Positions 1 through 7,488 of a DNA stretch of 8,793 nucleotides are shown piece after piece; position 1 is the first letter of the stretch, and each line of letters starts with the position of its first letter. The notes beneath the pieces are model-generated. The model saw only the letters and a program-made list of their open reading frames with translations. It had not been told where the DNA came from and did no database searches. The DNA is from Cyclobacteriaceae bacterium (lineage in GTDB: Bacteria > Bacteroidota > Bacteroidia > Cytophagales > Cyclobacteriaceae): positions 1 through 8,793 of the forward strand of contig JAUUZS010000142.1 of NCBI GenBank assembly GCA_030589835.1. The letters are read 5' to 3'. The translations under genes were made by a program, and so were the position numbers.

Positions 1-449
1 CCTGACATGCCAACGGGATCTTTGATGCCGTCTTCATAATCCACATAGTAGTCTTGTGGCATTACGTGTATGATCTCGCTTCCGGGAGGAATTACAATTT
101 TGTACATATCGTTGGTGATCCGATTGATGTCTTCAATTGTGATTTCATCTTCAGTAGAATTCCGCGTAATGCTTCCATGCTGAATAGAACTCCTGATGTG
201 CTGGCCTGCTATGCCAACATTTGTCACCCGGATATTGATCCCTGCCTGTTCTTCTGCTTCTTTAATGGCTTTTTGAATGGCAAACATGGTCTTATCAATA
301 TTTGATACGATGCCTCTGATCACTCCATCAGAGACAGCTTTTCCCATTCCTAGTACTTCAAGTTTGCCGTATTCATTTTTGCGTCCTACTATGGCGCAAA
401 TTTTGGTGGTTCCTATGTCCAGGCCGACAACGATTTTATCTTTTTCCAT
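1..449 (-). CDS. ftsA: Cell division protein FtsA, N-terminal part (3' end beyond the window)
   Basis: FtsA is an actin-like ATPase that anchors FtsZ filaments to the inner membrane and recruits later divisome proteins. Translating the minus strand from the ATG at 449-447 gives 149 residues with no stop before the window edge; the family is usually 400-450 residues, so about a third is present. Residues 7-23 hold the actin-fold phosphate-1 motif (VGLDIGTTKICAIVGR-like). Residues 41-46 (DGVIRG) and 140-149 (GIKDPVGMS) match conserved FtsA blocks, the latter resembling the E. coli EGIKNPVGLSG segment. The region around residues 80-130 should be the start of the FtsA-specific 1C subdomain, by family knowledge. 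The C-terminal membrane-targeting helix lies outside the window. The gene follows ftsQ after 10 nt that contain only A/T-rich sequence and no Shine-Dalgarno, so it is probably read from the same transcript. ftsZ would be expected next. The identification is firm. Confidence 0.95.
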   Translation of the reverse strand, partial: MEKDKIVVGLDIGTTKICAIVGRKNEYGKLEVLGMGKAVSDGVIRGIVSNIDKTMFAIQKAIKEAEEQAGINIRVTNVGIAGQHIRSSIQHGSITRNSTEDEITIEDINRITNDMYKIVIPPGSEIIHVMPQDYYVDYEDGIKDPVGMS

Positions 450-459
450 AATTTAAAAA

Positions 460-1227
460 TTATTCGCAAACTATTTGATCTTTAAATTTTACACTAACTC
501 TTTCGTAGCTATTCCAACCTTTTGTAGGAAGAATATCTTTATAAAATATTTTCAGTCTTCTAAATTTATCGTGAATCTCAATGGGCATGCCAAACTCGAC
601 AACTTGCTTGCTCACCTGGGTGTACATCCTGATATTTCCTTTTTTATCAATGTTCATCTGCGCAATCTGAGCTTTCCAAAAGGGGTCATTTTCTATAAAC
701 AAGAGCAATTTCATTAATAGTCTTCCGGTCTCTGATTTATTTAAATCGTACAATTTTGCATCGTCAGCAAAGGCTCCGTCAATCAACATCACGCGCGCTG
801 TATATCTTTTTGATAAGGGCAATACTTCTCCTAAGTCACTAATGTATCTATCGGACATTTTTCGACTCATCATACGTGCTATGGGTCTGCTTTGATCGAT
901 ATTAATCAAAAGATTTCCTGCCAGGTCTTTGAAGACTTCGGCCTTATGTATGAATTTTGTTTTTAATAATTCCGATTCGATATCCCTTAATTTTAGTTCT
1001 TCAAAAGATTCGCCTACAATTCGATATTCACCTCTGTTGGTAATCAGATCGATCACGTCACTTTCGCTGATAAAGTAATTTTCAAATTGGTTGTCAATAT
1101 CCACATTAATGGATATGCATGTTCTGTCGCCATATCTCTTTTCGACAAAACCAATCGACACGAAAACTATGACCACCAAAATGGTGATTTTACTAATGCT
1201 CCATATGTTGTTTAGCTGCAGATTCAT
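460..1227 (-). CDS. ftsQ: Cell division protein FtsQ
   Basis: FtsQ is a bitopic inner-membrane protein that links early and late divisome proteins through its periplasmic domain. The 255-residue product has a short cytoplasmic N-terminus, one hydrophobic segment at about residues 11-28, and a periplasmic domain. The POTRA-like part spans roughly residues 36-110. The FtsQ beta domain follows and carries the family pattern: RPIARM (114-119), a YISDLGEVLPLS stretch (128-139) and VMLIDG (146-151). The tail ends in VKFKDQIVCE, similar to other Bacteroidota FtsQ proteins as far as I recall. Sequence identity in this family is low, so the call rests on the topology, the P.A/G..P pattern and the position between murC and ftsA. 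The ATG shares 4 nt (ATGA) with the murC stop, which supports this start and suggests coupled translation. There is no ddl gene between murC and ftsQ, unlike E. coli. Confidence 0.92.
   Translation of the reverse strand: MNLQLNNIWSISKITILVVIVFVSIGFVEKRYGDRTCISINVDIDNQFENYFISESDVIDLITNRGEYRIVGESFEELKLRDIESELLKTKFIHKAEVFKDLAGNLLINIDQSRPIARMMSRKMSDRYISDLGEVLPLSKRYTARVMLIDGAFADDAKLYDLNKSETGRLLMKLLLFIENDPFWKAQIAQMNIDKKGNIRMYTQVSKQVVEFGMPIEIHDKFRRLKIFYKDILPTKGWNSYERVSVKFKDQIVCE
1224..1227 (-). promoter_or_regulatory. ATGA stop/start overlap of murC and ftsQ
   Basis: The minus strand reads ATGA: the ftsQ ATG shares bases with the murC TGA stop. The geometry is that of translational coupling, and it leaves no space for a separate ftsQ promoter outside coding sequence. 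Confidence 0.8.
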
Positions 1228-2615
1228 TTGCTTTTATCCAGTAATTCTTTAATTGGCTGTACAAATTGGTCAATGTCTCCTGCCCCGATCGTCAATATGA
1301 TTTCCGATTCAATTTCGGCGACCCTATCCAAAAGTGCATTGTTTTCTATCAGGTAGTGATTCCGGTTTTTCATTTTATCACTGATTATTTCAGATGTTAT
1401 CCCTTTAATGGGCAATTCCCTGGCCGGGTAAATATTTAGTAGTATAAGCTCATCTGCCAAATCAAGACTTTCGGCAAAACCATCTGCAAAATCCCTGGTT
1501 CTCGTGAATAGATGAGGTTGGAAAATTGCCGTTATTTTTTTGTTTGGATAAAGACTTTTTACGGAGTTTAAAAAGGCCTTGATTTCCATAGGATGATGAG
1601 CGTAGTCATCTATGTACACCAAATTGTCTTTCTTGATATGATATTCAAATCTTCTTTTTATCCCCTTAAAAGAGCTCAAGGATTCTTTTATTATCTTTTT
1701 ATCGATGCCCAACTGCAGTGATACAGCAATTGCTGCAACCGCATTTTCTACGTTGTGATAACCAGGGATAGGCAGTTTTATGCCCTCAATGTTACTGGTT
1801 TGTCCATGGAAATCGAAGATGAAATCCGTTCCCGAAATGTGGATGTTGGAAGCCTTATTTTCACCTATCTCCAGGCCGTAGGTATGATTGGTTATATCTG
1901 GATTTTCGTTGCTTAGCCAGGAATTTAATTGTGCATTAATGTAAATATGGCCCTTGGGTGAGGTTTGATTTATGAACTGTTTAAATGAGGATTTCATTTC
2001 TTCATGTGCACCATAAATATCCAGATGGTCAGCGTCGGCCGAGGTTACGATTGCGATGTTAGGAGATAATTTTAGAAATGACTTGTCGTATTCATCGGCT
2101 TCCAGCACTGCAATAGTTTCGCTGGTGGGCTCTCCTTCAATGATCAGGTTTGATGCATAGCCTTGAAGAATTCCTCCCACCAGAGACAAACTGGATTTTT
2201 TGGCGACCTTCAGGATGTGGGCAATCATGGATGATGTGGTTGTTTTTCCATGTGTTCCCGCTACAGCCACGGTATACAATTCTTTGGTGATTAGTCCTAA
2301 CACTTCAGATCTCTTCAGAATCGGATAGCTGTGCTCCATGAGGAAGTTGAGTTCAGTATGATTTGCCGGGATGGCAGGAGTCAATACTACCAGAACGTCA
2401 TCTTTCAAATTCAACACTTCTTTAGGAATATTTTCTTTAGCATCATCAAAATGAATGGTAGCGCCTTCAGCTTCAAGTTTTTCGGTTAATGGCGTTCTGG
2501 TTTTATCGTACCCATAGACTTTTTTGCCCAGGTGCATAAACCATCTTGCCAAAGCACTCATACCAATGCCTCCGATACCGATGAAATAGATGATATGTTT
2601 TTCCTCGACCCTCAA
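1224..2615 (-). CDS. murC: UDP-N-acetylmuramate--L-alanine ligase MurC, TTG start
   Basis: MurC is the cytoplasmic ligase that uses ATP to join L-alanine to UDP-MurNAc, the first step in building the stem peptide. The product has 463 residues (E. coli MurC has 491). Visible motifs in order: the UDP-binding glycine loop GIGGIGMSALA (13-23), the P-loop GTHGKTTT (120-127), LEADEYDKSF (171-180), the metal-binding region DADHLDIYG (194-202), GYHNVENA (285-292), KGIKRRFE (317-324), DDYAHHP (336-342, typical of MurC), FQPHLFTRTR (365-374) and TIGAGDI (442-448). The GTHGK form of the P-loop and DDYAHHP separate MurC from MurD and MurE. The only plausible start is TTG at 2615-2613. No ATG or GTG lies in frame between it and an upstream stop, and the first internal ATG falls after the glycine loop. 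The TTG overlaps the murG stop as TTGA. The 3' end overlaps ftsQ by 4 nt. Confidence 0.97.
   Translation of the reverse strand: MRVEEKHIIYFIGIGGIGMSALARWFMHLGKKVYGYDKTRTPLTEKLEAEGATIHFDDAKENIPKEVLNLKDDVLVVLTPAIPANHTELNFLMEHSYPILKRSEVLGLITKELYTVAVAGTHGKTTTSSMIAHILKVAKKSSLSLVGGILQGYASNLIIEGEPTSETIAVLEADEYDKSFLKLSPNIAIVTSADADHLDIYGAHEEMKSSFKQFINQTSPKGHIYINAQLNSWLSNENPDITNHTYGLEIGENKASNIHISGTDFIFDFHGQTSNIEGIKLPIPGYHNVENAVAAIAVSLQLGIDKKIIKESLSSFKGIKRRFEYHIKKDNLVYIDDYAHHPMEIKAFLNSVKSLYPNKKITAIFQPHLFTRTRDFADGFAESLDLADELILLNIYPARELPIKGITSEIISDKMKNRNHYLIENNALLDRVAEIESEIILTIGAGDIDQFVQPIKELLDKSK
2612..2615 (-). promoter_or_regulatory. TTGA stop/start overlap of murG and murC
   Basis: On the minus strand the four bases read TTGA: TTG is the inferred murC start and TGA the murG stop. 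The arrangement is the TTG version of the common ATGA coupling signal. The preceding bases (GTAAG directly before TTG) do not form a convincing Shine-Dalgarno. This suggests that ribosomes ending murG re-initiate on murC; that is inference from geometry. Confidence 0.75.
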
Positions 2616-3724
2616 CTTACTAGATGTATGATTTCGTTTACTATATTTTCTGCGGCATTTGGTTTTCCCAATGGCTTAATATTCGTTGACAGTATGCGTT
2701 GTTGATCTTCGTCGAATAGTAATTTTAGCGCATGGTCAACCAGATCATTCTCCGCTGCTTTGTCTTTCACAATTAGAGCCGCATTTTCCTTGACCAGTGC
2801 CATTGCGTTTTTAGTTTGATGATCCTCAGAAACATTTGGCGACGGGACAAATATTGCTGGCTTTCCGGTGAGGCAAATTTCAGAAATAGACAGTGCCCCG
2901 GCTCTGGAAATTATAACATCGGCAGCTGCGTATGCCAAATCCATTTCTTTTATAAATTCAAAATATTTTATGCTTTTAAGATCAAAGTCTTTCAGTCTTT
3001 CTTTAAACTCATCAATATAAAATGATCCAATCTGCCATATCACCTGCACATCTGCATCAATCAAAACCTGAAGGTTTTTAATGATGCTTTCATTCAGTGT
3101 TCTGGCTCCCAAACTTCCGCCAAAAGAAAATAGTGTTTTTTTGTTGGCATCAAGACCAAAGAATTTCACTGCCTGATCACGTTTTTTATCTACTTCAATG
3201 ATGTCATTTCGTACTGGATTTCCGGTAAGGACAATTTTTTCTTTAGGAAAATAGGCACCCATATTTTCGTAGGCAACACATATTTTACTGGCTTTTTTTG
3301 CCAACAACTTATTGGTCAGGCCAGCATATGAATTTTGTTCTTGTAGCAGGGTAGGGATGTTTTTTTTCGAAGCTGCTTTTAGGGTAGGTCCGCTGGCATA
3401 ACCTCCCACACCAATTACCACATCGGGTTTGAAATTATCAATGATTTTTTTAGCCTTCATCAAGCTGCTCAATAGCTTGATTGGGAACATGAGATTTTTT
3501 AGGGTTAGTTTTCTTTGTAATCCACTAATCCAAAGCCCTTCAATATCATATCCTGCTTCGGGGACTTTTGTCATTTCAATTTTCCCTTTGGCACCGACAA
3601 ATAAAAATTCGGTATCGGGGAGCGATTTCCTCATTTTATTGGCAATGGCAATAGCAGGATACACATGGCCTCCTGTGCCACCACCACTTATTATTACCCG
3701 ATATGGTCTTTTTTTATTAATCAA
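2612..3724 (-). CDS. murG: Lipid II synthase MurG (UDP-GlcNAc: lipid I GlcNAc transferase), TTG start
   Basis: MurG is a GT28 (GT-B fold) glycosyltransferase on the cytoplasmic face of the inner membrane. It transfers GlcNAc from UDP-GlcNAc to lipid I, giving lipid II. The 370-residue product is close to the usual length (355 in E. coli). Visible motifs: the first glycine loop GGGTGGHVYPA (14-24), GVGGYASGP (105-113), QEQNSYAG (128-135), GNPVR (168-172), the second glycine loop GGSLGA (202-207), SRAGALSISEI (273-283, the nucleotide-sugar site) and PNVSEDHQTKNA (296-307), which matches the acceptor/UDP-binding region. The likely start is TTG at 3724-3722, ten codons before the family's glycine-loop strand. 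Upstream in the same frame there is no ATG or GTG before a stop about 11 codons away; only ATT or ATA codons would compete. The gap to the ftsW stop is 8 nt, with no clear Shine-Dalgarno. The 3' end overlaps murC by 4 nt. Confidence 0.96.
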   Translation of the reverse strand: MINKKRPYRVIISGGGTGGHVYPAIAIANKMRKSLPDTEFLFVGAKGKIEMTKVPEAGYDIEGLWISGLQRKLTLKNLMFPIKLLSSLMKAKKIIDNFKPDVVIGVGGYASGPTLKAASKKNIPTLLQEQNSYAGLTNKLLAKKASKICVAYENMGAYFPKEKIVLTGNPVRNDIIEVDKKRDQAVKFFGLDANKKTLFSFGGSLGARTLNESIIKNLQVLIDADVQVIWQIGSFYIDEFKERLKDFDLKSIKYFEFIKEMDLAYAAADVIISRAGALSISEICLTGKPAIFVPSPNVSEDHQTKNAMALVKENAALIVKDKAAENDLVDHALKLLFDEDQQRILSTNIKPLGKPNAAENIVNEIIHLVS

Positions 3725-3735
3725 TTTATGCGTTA
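3722..3735 (-). promoter_or_regulatory. ftsW stop and TTG start of murG, 8 nt apart
   Basis: The ftsW stop TAA (3735-3733) is separated by 8 nt from TTG (3724-3722), the most likely murG start. The spacer reads CGCATAAA on the coding strand and holds no Shine-Dalgarno-like purine run. The start was chosen because the murG frame upstream contains no ATG or GTG before a stop at about 3757, and because TTG lies at the usual distance from the conserved GGGTGGH loop. An ATT at 3721-3719 is the nearest alternative. Confidence 0.65.
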
Positions 3736-4887
3736 TGCTGCCCTGGCAACTTTTTTATAATTATTTTTTTTATTATTGAATTCATCTTTTTCACCCCTGC
3801 TTACGCTGAGTATAATACCAATGGAAAGCCCTGTGACGATCAAGGAGGTGCCTCCCATACTTACAAGAGGAAGCGGCAATCCTGTTATTGGCAGCAAACC
3901 CACTGCCACCCCAATATTGACCATAGCCTGCATCACTAGTGCCAGGCTCAACCCGGCAGATAATAAGCCTCCAAAAGCACGTTCACTTTTTGTGGCAGTC
4001 AACAAGCCTCTGTAAAGTAGGCCCAGGTATAATAAAATCACGATGCTGGCCCCGATGAGGCCATATTCTTCGACAATGATGGCAAAAATAAAATCAGAGT
4101 AGGAATGGGGAAGATTATTCCGTCTTATGCTGTTTCCGGGTCCTTTTCCAATAAAACCTCCTGTGGCAATGGCGATATAAGATTGTTTTGCCTGGAAAGG
4201 AATTTCTTCCGGGTTCATGAAATCCTGAATTCTGCTGATGGCAGTTTCTCTTCGCTCGCCGATCGAAAAGGCAATTGCGCCTGCAAGAAGACCTACAAAT
4301 GTCAGCATAACCAGATATTTCATCGGTACGCGACCTATAAATAAAAGTATCATGCACGTTACCAGAAGTAATGCTGCAGTGGATAAATCAGTCATTGCGA
4401 TAAGCCCGCAAATCAAACCACACCAAAGTAAAATTGGAATTAATGATTCTTTGAAATCTTTAATATTTTGTTGCCTTTGAGCAAGCATGCTTGCCAATTG
4501 TGTTATCAGGGCCAGTTTGGCAAGATCTGAAGGCTGAAATGTTTTGTTGATGATAGGAATCATGATCCATCTGGATGCTTCGTTCAGTGTGGTTCCGAAT
4601 TGCCACGAAAATATGAGCAACGGCACAGAGATGATGAGGGCAAACCTGGAAATATTAGCATAATATCTATAATCAATTAAATGCGCAGCCCACATACCTG
4701 CAAAGCTCAAAATCACTAATGAGCCATGACGTAAAAGATAATGTTCGGTGTTGCCGCCAAGGTTTTTGTATGCTAAAGTCCCGGTAGCGCTATACACCAC
4801 GAAAATGCTGAGTATTGACAGCAAAATGACAATTACCCAGATCACCGGATCACCTTTAAGATTTGCATCTACCCACTCTTTAATCAT
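3733..4887 (-). CDS. ftsW: SEDS-family peptidoglycan glycosyltransferase FtsW
   Basis: FtsW is the SEDS-family polymerase that links lipid II into septal glycan strands, working with a class B PBP (FtsI). The 384-residue product has about ten hydrophobic segments. Conserved blocks: ASRWIMI (104-110) followed by FQPSDLAKLALI (117-128; the family more often has QPSE), IATGGFIGKGPGNS (240-253), the extracytoplasmic loop HSYSDFIFAIIVEEYGLIGA (261-280), and GLLPITGLPLPLVSMGGTSL (330-349). Asp265 in SDFIF corresponds to the essential SEDS aspartate (E. coli FtsW D297) by family knowledge. FtsW rather than RodA is inferred from its location between murD and murG. The start ATG overlaps the murD stop as ATGA. 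The C-terminal tail is lysine/asparagine rich (about residues 369-381) and is encoded by A-rich DNA, including runs of eight and six As in the mRNA. Confidence 0.95.
   Translation of the reverse strand: MIKEWVDANLKGDPVIWVIVILLSILSIFVVYSATGTLAYKNLGGNTEHYLLRHGSLVILSFAGMWAAHLIDYRYYANISRFALIISVPLLIFSWQFGTTLNEASRWIMIPIINKTFQPSDLAKLALITQLASMLAQRQQNIKDFKESLIPILLWCGLICGLIAMTDLSTAALLLVTCMILLFIGRVPMKYLVMLTFVGLLAGAIAFSIGERRETAISRIQDFMNPEEIPFQAKQSYIAIATGGFIGKGPGNSIRRNNLPHSYSDFIFAIIVEEYGLIGASIVILLYLGLLYRGLLTATKSERAFGGLLSAGLSLALVMQAMVNIGVAVGLLPITGLPLPLVSMGGTSLIVTGLSIGIILSVSRGEKDEFNNKKNNYKKVARAA
4884..4887 (-). promoter_or_regulatory. ATGA stop/start overlap of murD and ftsW
   Basis: The minus strand reads ATGA: the ftsW ATG overlaps the murD TGA stop by 4 nt. 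This fixes the ftsW start and suggests that translation of the soluble ligase and the membrane polymerase is coupled. Confidence 0.8.
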
Positions 4888-6257
4888 AGCATTGAATTTT
4901 GGTTGTGGTCTATTTTTTCTTTCAACGCATAAAATGCTTTTTTAAATCGCTCGCCGCGTTCTTCATAATTTTTAAACAGGTCAAAACTCGCGCAGGCAGG
5001 TGACAGCAATATGACATCGCCCTTTTTTGCTTTGTAAAAGGCTATTTCAATGGCACTAAAGACACTATCTGTAGATGTAATATCGTTTAGGTAACTGCCA
5101 AAATGCGACTCGATTTTTGTGTTGTCACTTCCTAAAGCGACAATCGCTTTTACCTTATCAGTGACTAGTTTGTCGATTTGAGTATAATCGTTTCCTTTAT
5201 CTACACCTCCAATAATGAGAATTATTGGAGCATCAATACTCTCCAGGGCATACCACACAGCATCGACATTTGTGGCTTTGGAGTCATTGTAAAAATCAAC
5301 ATCCTTGATCCTTCCTACATATTCAAGCCTGTGGGGGGCATTCTCAAAGCTTGCTAGCGCTGACAAAATATCCTCCCAGCCAATTTCCAGGTTGCTGGCG
5401 ATTTGAACCGCGGACATGATATTGACCATATTGTGCTTGCCAAGTAAAGGGAGATCGTTTACAGGTATATGCTTATTATTCTCCTGATCAGCGAACGTCA
5501 AGTTTTTCCCTAACAGATAGGCTATAGATTTCTCTGATTTTCTTAAAGAGATCGACTGCAATGTCGCTGGGGAACTTAATTGACCGATATATGCTTTGAC
5601 AGTATCATCACTTTCATTAAAAAGGATGTAATCCTCTTTTTTCATATTTCTGGCAATCCTGAATTTCGAATTCACGTACTTTTGAAAATCATTATCGTAC
5701 CTATTCAAATGGTCAGGGGTGATGTTCAATATAATGGCCATATTCAACCTGGAATTTGTCATTCCATCCAGCTGAAAGCTGCTCAACTCAACGACATAAT
5801 AATCTTTGTGTGCTTCCGCAACTTGCCTGGCAAGACTGTAACCTACATTGCCCGCCAATCCAACATTAAATCCATTTTCATTTAGTAAATGATAAATCAG
5901 AAGTGTAGTGGTTGTTTTTCCATTAGTTCCGGTGATTCCGATTAATTTTGCATCAGTATGCCGAATTGCAAATTCTATCTCAGAGATTACCGGAATATTT
6001 TTTTCGTGTGCTGAAATGATCAGTTGAGCATTATCAGGAATCCCCGGACTTTTTACAATTTCGGAGGCAGATAAAATGATTTCGAAGTCGTGATAACCTT
6101 CTTCAAAATCAATCGAATATTCCCTGAGTGTTTTCTTATTCTTTGATGAAATAAGGCCATTATCCGAAAGAAAGACCTTATAGCCCTTGGCTTTAGCCAA
6201 AATAGCTGCGCCAATTCCGCTTTCTCCTCCTCCTAATATAACCAAATGCGCTTTCAT
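4884..6257 (-). CDS. murD: UDP-N-acetylmuramoyl-L-alanine--D-glutamate ligase MurD
   Basis: MurD is the cytoplasmic ligase that adds D-glutamate to UDP-MurNAc-L-Ala using ATP. The product has 457 residues, slightly longer than E. coli MurD (438). Motifs in order: the N-terminal nucleotide loop GGGESGIG (9-16), SPGIP (70-74), the P-loop GTNGKTTTT (110-118), ELSSFQL (157-163), NITPDHLNRY (178-187), NSKFRI (196-201) whose Lys198 is the expected carbamylated lysine, GKHNMVN (273-279), FENAPHRLEYV (304-314), NDSKATN (324-330), GGVDKG (350-355), and the MurD C-terminal signature LSPACASFDLFKNYEERG (418-435). The GGGESG loop differs from the E. coli GLGLTG form and looks like the Bacteroidota type. 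The start ATG lies 16 nt after the mraY stop and is followed directly by the beta strand of the glycine loop, so it is secure. The 3' end overlaps ftsW by 4 nt. Confidence 0.97.
   Translation of the reverse strand: MKAHLVILGGGESGIGAAILAKAKGYKVFLSDNGLISSKNKKTLREYSIDFEEGYHDFEIILSASEIVKSPGIPDNAQLIISAHEKNIPVISEIEFAIRHTDAKLIGITGTNGKTTTTLLIYHLLNENGFNVGLAGNVGYSLARQVAEAHKDYYVVELSSFQLDGMTNSRLNMAIILNITPDHLNRYDNDFQKYVNSKFRIARNMKKEDYILFNESDDTVKAYIGQLSSPATLQSISLRKSEKSIAYLLGKNLTFADQENNKHIPVNDLPLLGKHNMVNIMSAVQIASNLEIGWEDILSALASFENAPHRLEYVGRIKDVDFYNDSKATNVDAVWYALESIDAPIILIIGGVDKGNDYTQIDKLVTDKVKAIVALGSDNTKIESHFGSYLNDITSTDSVFSAIEIAFYKAKKGDVILLSPACASFDLFKNYEERGERFKKAFYALKEKIDHNQNSML
5207..5230. repeat. Perfect 10-bp inverted repeat with 4-nt loop inside murD
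   Basis: The plus strand reads CTCCAATAAT, then GAGA, then ATTATTGGAG; the arms are exact reverse complements. In the murD mRNA this would be a 10-bp hairpin with a UCUC loop over codons 343-351, directly before the GGVDKG motif. No U-run follows, so it is not an intrinsic terminator. It may be a by-product of the encoded Ile/Gly-rich strand. Presence of the repeat is certain; any function is unknown. Confidence 0.6.
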
Positions 6258-6273
6258 AAATAAACAGTCCTCT

Positions 6274-7488
6274 TTATCTTAGTTTTAATGTTGCTAATGT
6301 TAAAATAGCCAGCAATATGCCAACGGTCCAGAATCTTGATGCTATCTTCGCTTCGTGTAGGTTTTTCTTTTGATAATGATGATGTAATGGAGCCATCAGA
6401 AAAATCCTGCGTCCTTCACCATACTTTTTCTTTGTGTATTTGAAATAGGAAACCTGCAGGATAACAGAGATATTTTCGATCAGGAAAATCCCACATAATA
6501 TAGGAATCAAAAGTTCTTTTCTTATGGCAAGTGCCAGTACGGCAATAATGGCGCCTAATGAAAGGCTTCCTGTATCTCCCATAAATACCTGGGCCGGGTA
6601 GGCGTTGTACCATAAAAACCCAATACATGCACCTACGAAGGCAGATAAGAAAATCACCAATTCTCCAGATCCCGGGATATACATGATATTGAGATAGTCT
6701 GAAAATATGACGTTACCGGAAACATATGCCAATATCGCCAGCGTCAAGCCTATAATAGAAGAAGTCCCGGCAGCAAGACCATCGATGCCATCGGTAATAT
6801 TGGCTCCGTTTGATACCGCCATAATTATGAGAATTACAAAGCCCACATAAATGGGCATGGTCAGCCAATCTCCATATCCGAATGTGAACATACTGTAGTC
6901 GAGCTCATTATTTTTCATGAAGGGGATCGTGGTTTTTGTTGATTTCACATCTTCAAATGTTAGCTCGCTCATTTCAAGCCCACTTTCTATGATTTGACCC
7001 GGTTCAAATTCCCTCACCAATACATCACTATGATAATAAAGCGTAAGCCCTACAATGAGTCCAAGGCCAATCTGTCCAAATATTTTAAAGATGCCTCTAA
7101 GCCCTTTTTTATTTTTTCGGAATACCTTGATGTAATCGTCTAAAAAACCTATTAATCCCATCCAAACGGTAGCTACAAGAATGAGCACCACATAAATATT
7201 CCCTACTTTAGAAAATAATATGGTGGGTAGAATTATTGCCAGGATAATAATGATTCCGCCCATGGTTGGCGTGCCTTTCTTTTCCATTTGACCAGTAAGG
7301 CCAAGGTCGCGAATGCTTTCTCCGACCTGCTTTTTTTGTAGGTAGTTGATGAGGTTTTTGCCAAATGTAATCGTGATGATCAACGATAATACAGCTGCCA
7401 TACCGGCTCTGAAAGAGATATACTGAAATACTCCCGCTCCGAAAAGGTCGATTTCTTCTTTCAGATATGTAAATAAATAATAAAACAT
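6274..7488 (-). CDS. mraY: Phospho-N-acetylmuramoyl-pentapeptide transferase MraY
   Basis: MraY is the polytopic inner-membrane enzyme that transfers phospho-MurNAc-pentapeptide from UDP to undecaprenyl phosphate, making lipid I. The product has 404 residues against 360 in E. coli. Conserved cytoplasmic motifs: KKGTPTMGG (70-78), FLDDYIKV (115-122, with the paired aspartates near the Mg2+/substrate site), [12 protein letters not shown] (230-241), [11 protein letters not shown] (302-312, containing the essential Asp) and APLHHHYQ (366-373) followed by SRFW (384-387). The extra length falls between the hydrophobic segment at about 132-152 and the one at about 208-228. In the known 10-helix MraY fold this is the periplasmic TM4-TM5 loop. 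The segment (about 153-207) is polar and acidic, with [15 protein letters not shown] and a TTIPF stretch. The ATG comes immediately after the murE stop (TAAATG), with no Shine-Dalgarno. Confidence 0.97.
   Translation of the reverse strand: MFYYLFTYLKEEIDLFGAGVFQYISFRAGMAAVLSLIITITFGKNLINYLQKKQVGESIRDLGLTGQMEKKGTPTMGGIIIILAIILPTILFSKVGNIYVVLILVATVWMGLIGFLDDYIKVFRKNKKGLRGIFKIFGQIGLGLIVGLTLYYHSDVLVREFEPGQIIESGLEMSELTFEDVKSTKTTIPFMKNNELDYSMFTFGYGDWLTMPIYVGFVILIIMAVSNGANITDGIDGLAAGTSSIIGLTLAILAYVSGNVIFSDYLNIMYIPGSGELVIFLSAFVGACIGFLWYNAYPAQVFMGDTGSLSLGAIIAVLALAIRKELLIPILCGIFLIENISVILQVSYFKYTKKKYGEGRRIFLMAPLHHHYQKKNLHEAKIASRFWTVGILLAILTLATLKLR

Noticed and set aside
54..305. Plus-strand open frame of 83 codons opposite ftsA.
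   Set aside because: It is antisense to the conserved ftsA reading frame, has no recognisable motif and looks like a shadow frame. The same holds for the other plus-strand frames opposite ftsQ, murG, ftsW, murD and murE.
3460..3480. 7-bp inverted repeat (TCAAGCT / AGCTTGA) with a 7-nt loop inside murG.
   Set aside because: It is short, lies within coding sequence, has no adjacent T-run and is easily explained by chance.
4115..4357. Minus-strand 80-codon frame within ftsW, and a similar one at 6416-6628 within mraY.
   Set aside because: Both are out-of-frame overlaps of highly conserved membrane-enzyme sequence, rich in Arg/Cys/His as expected for frame-shifted readings, and lack any family resemblance.
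4481..4494. Perfect 14-bp palindrome GCAAGCATGCTTGC inside ftsW.
   Set aside because: About half a palindrome of this length is expected by chance in a window of this size. It encodes the ordinary LASMLA stretch and does not recur.
6258..6273. Possible Shine-Dalgarno (AGAGGA) in the 16-nt gap before murD.
   Set aside because: Only four consecutive bases (GAGG or AGGA) would pair with the 16S tail, and the spacing of 10-11 nt is long. It is not convincing in a lineage that rarely uses such sites.
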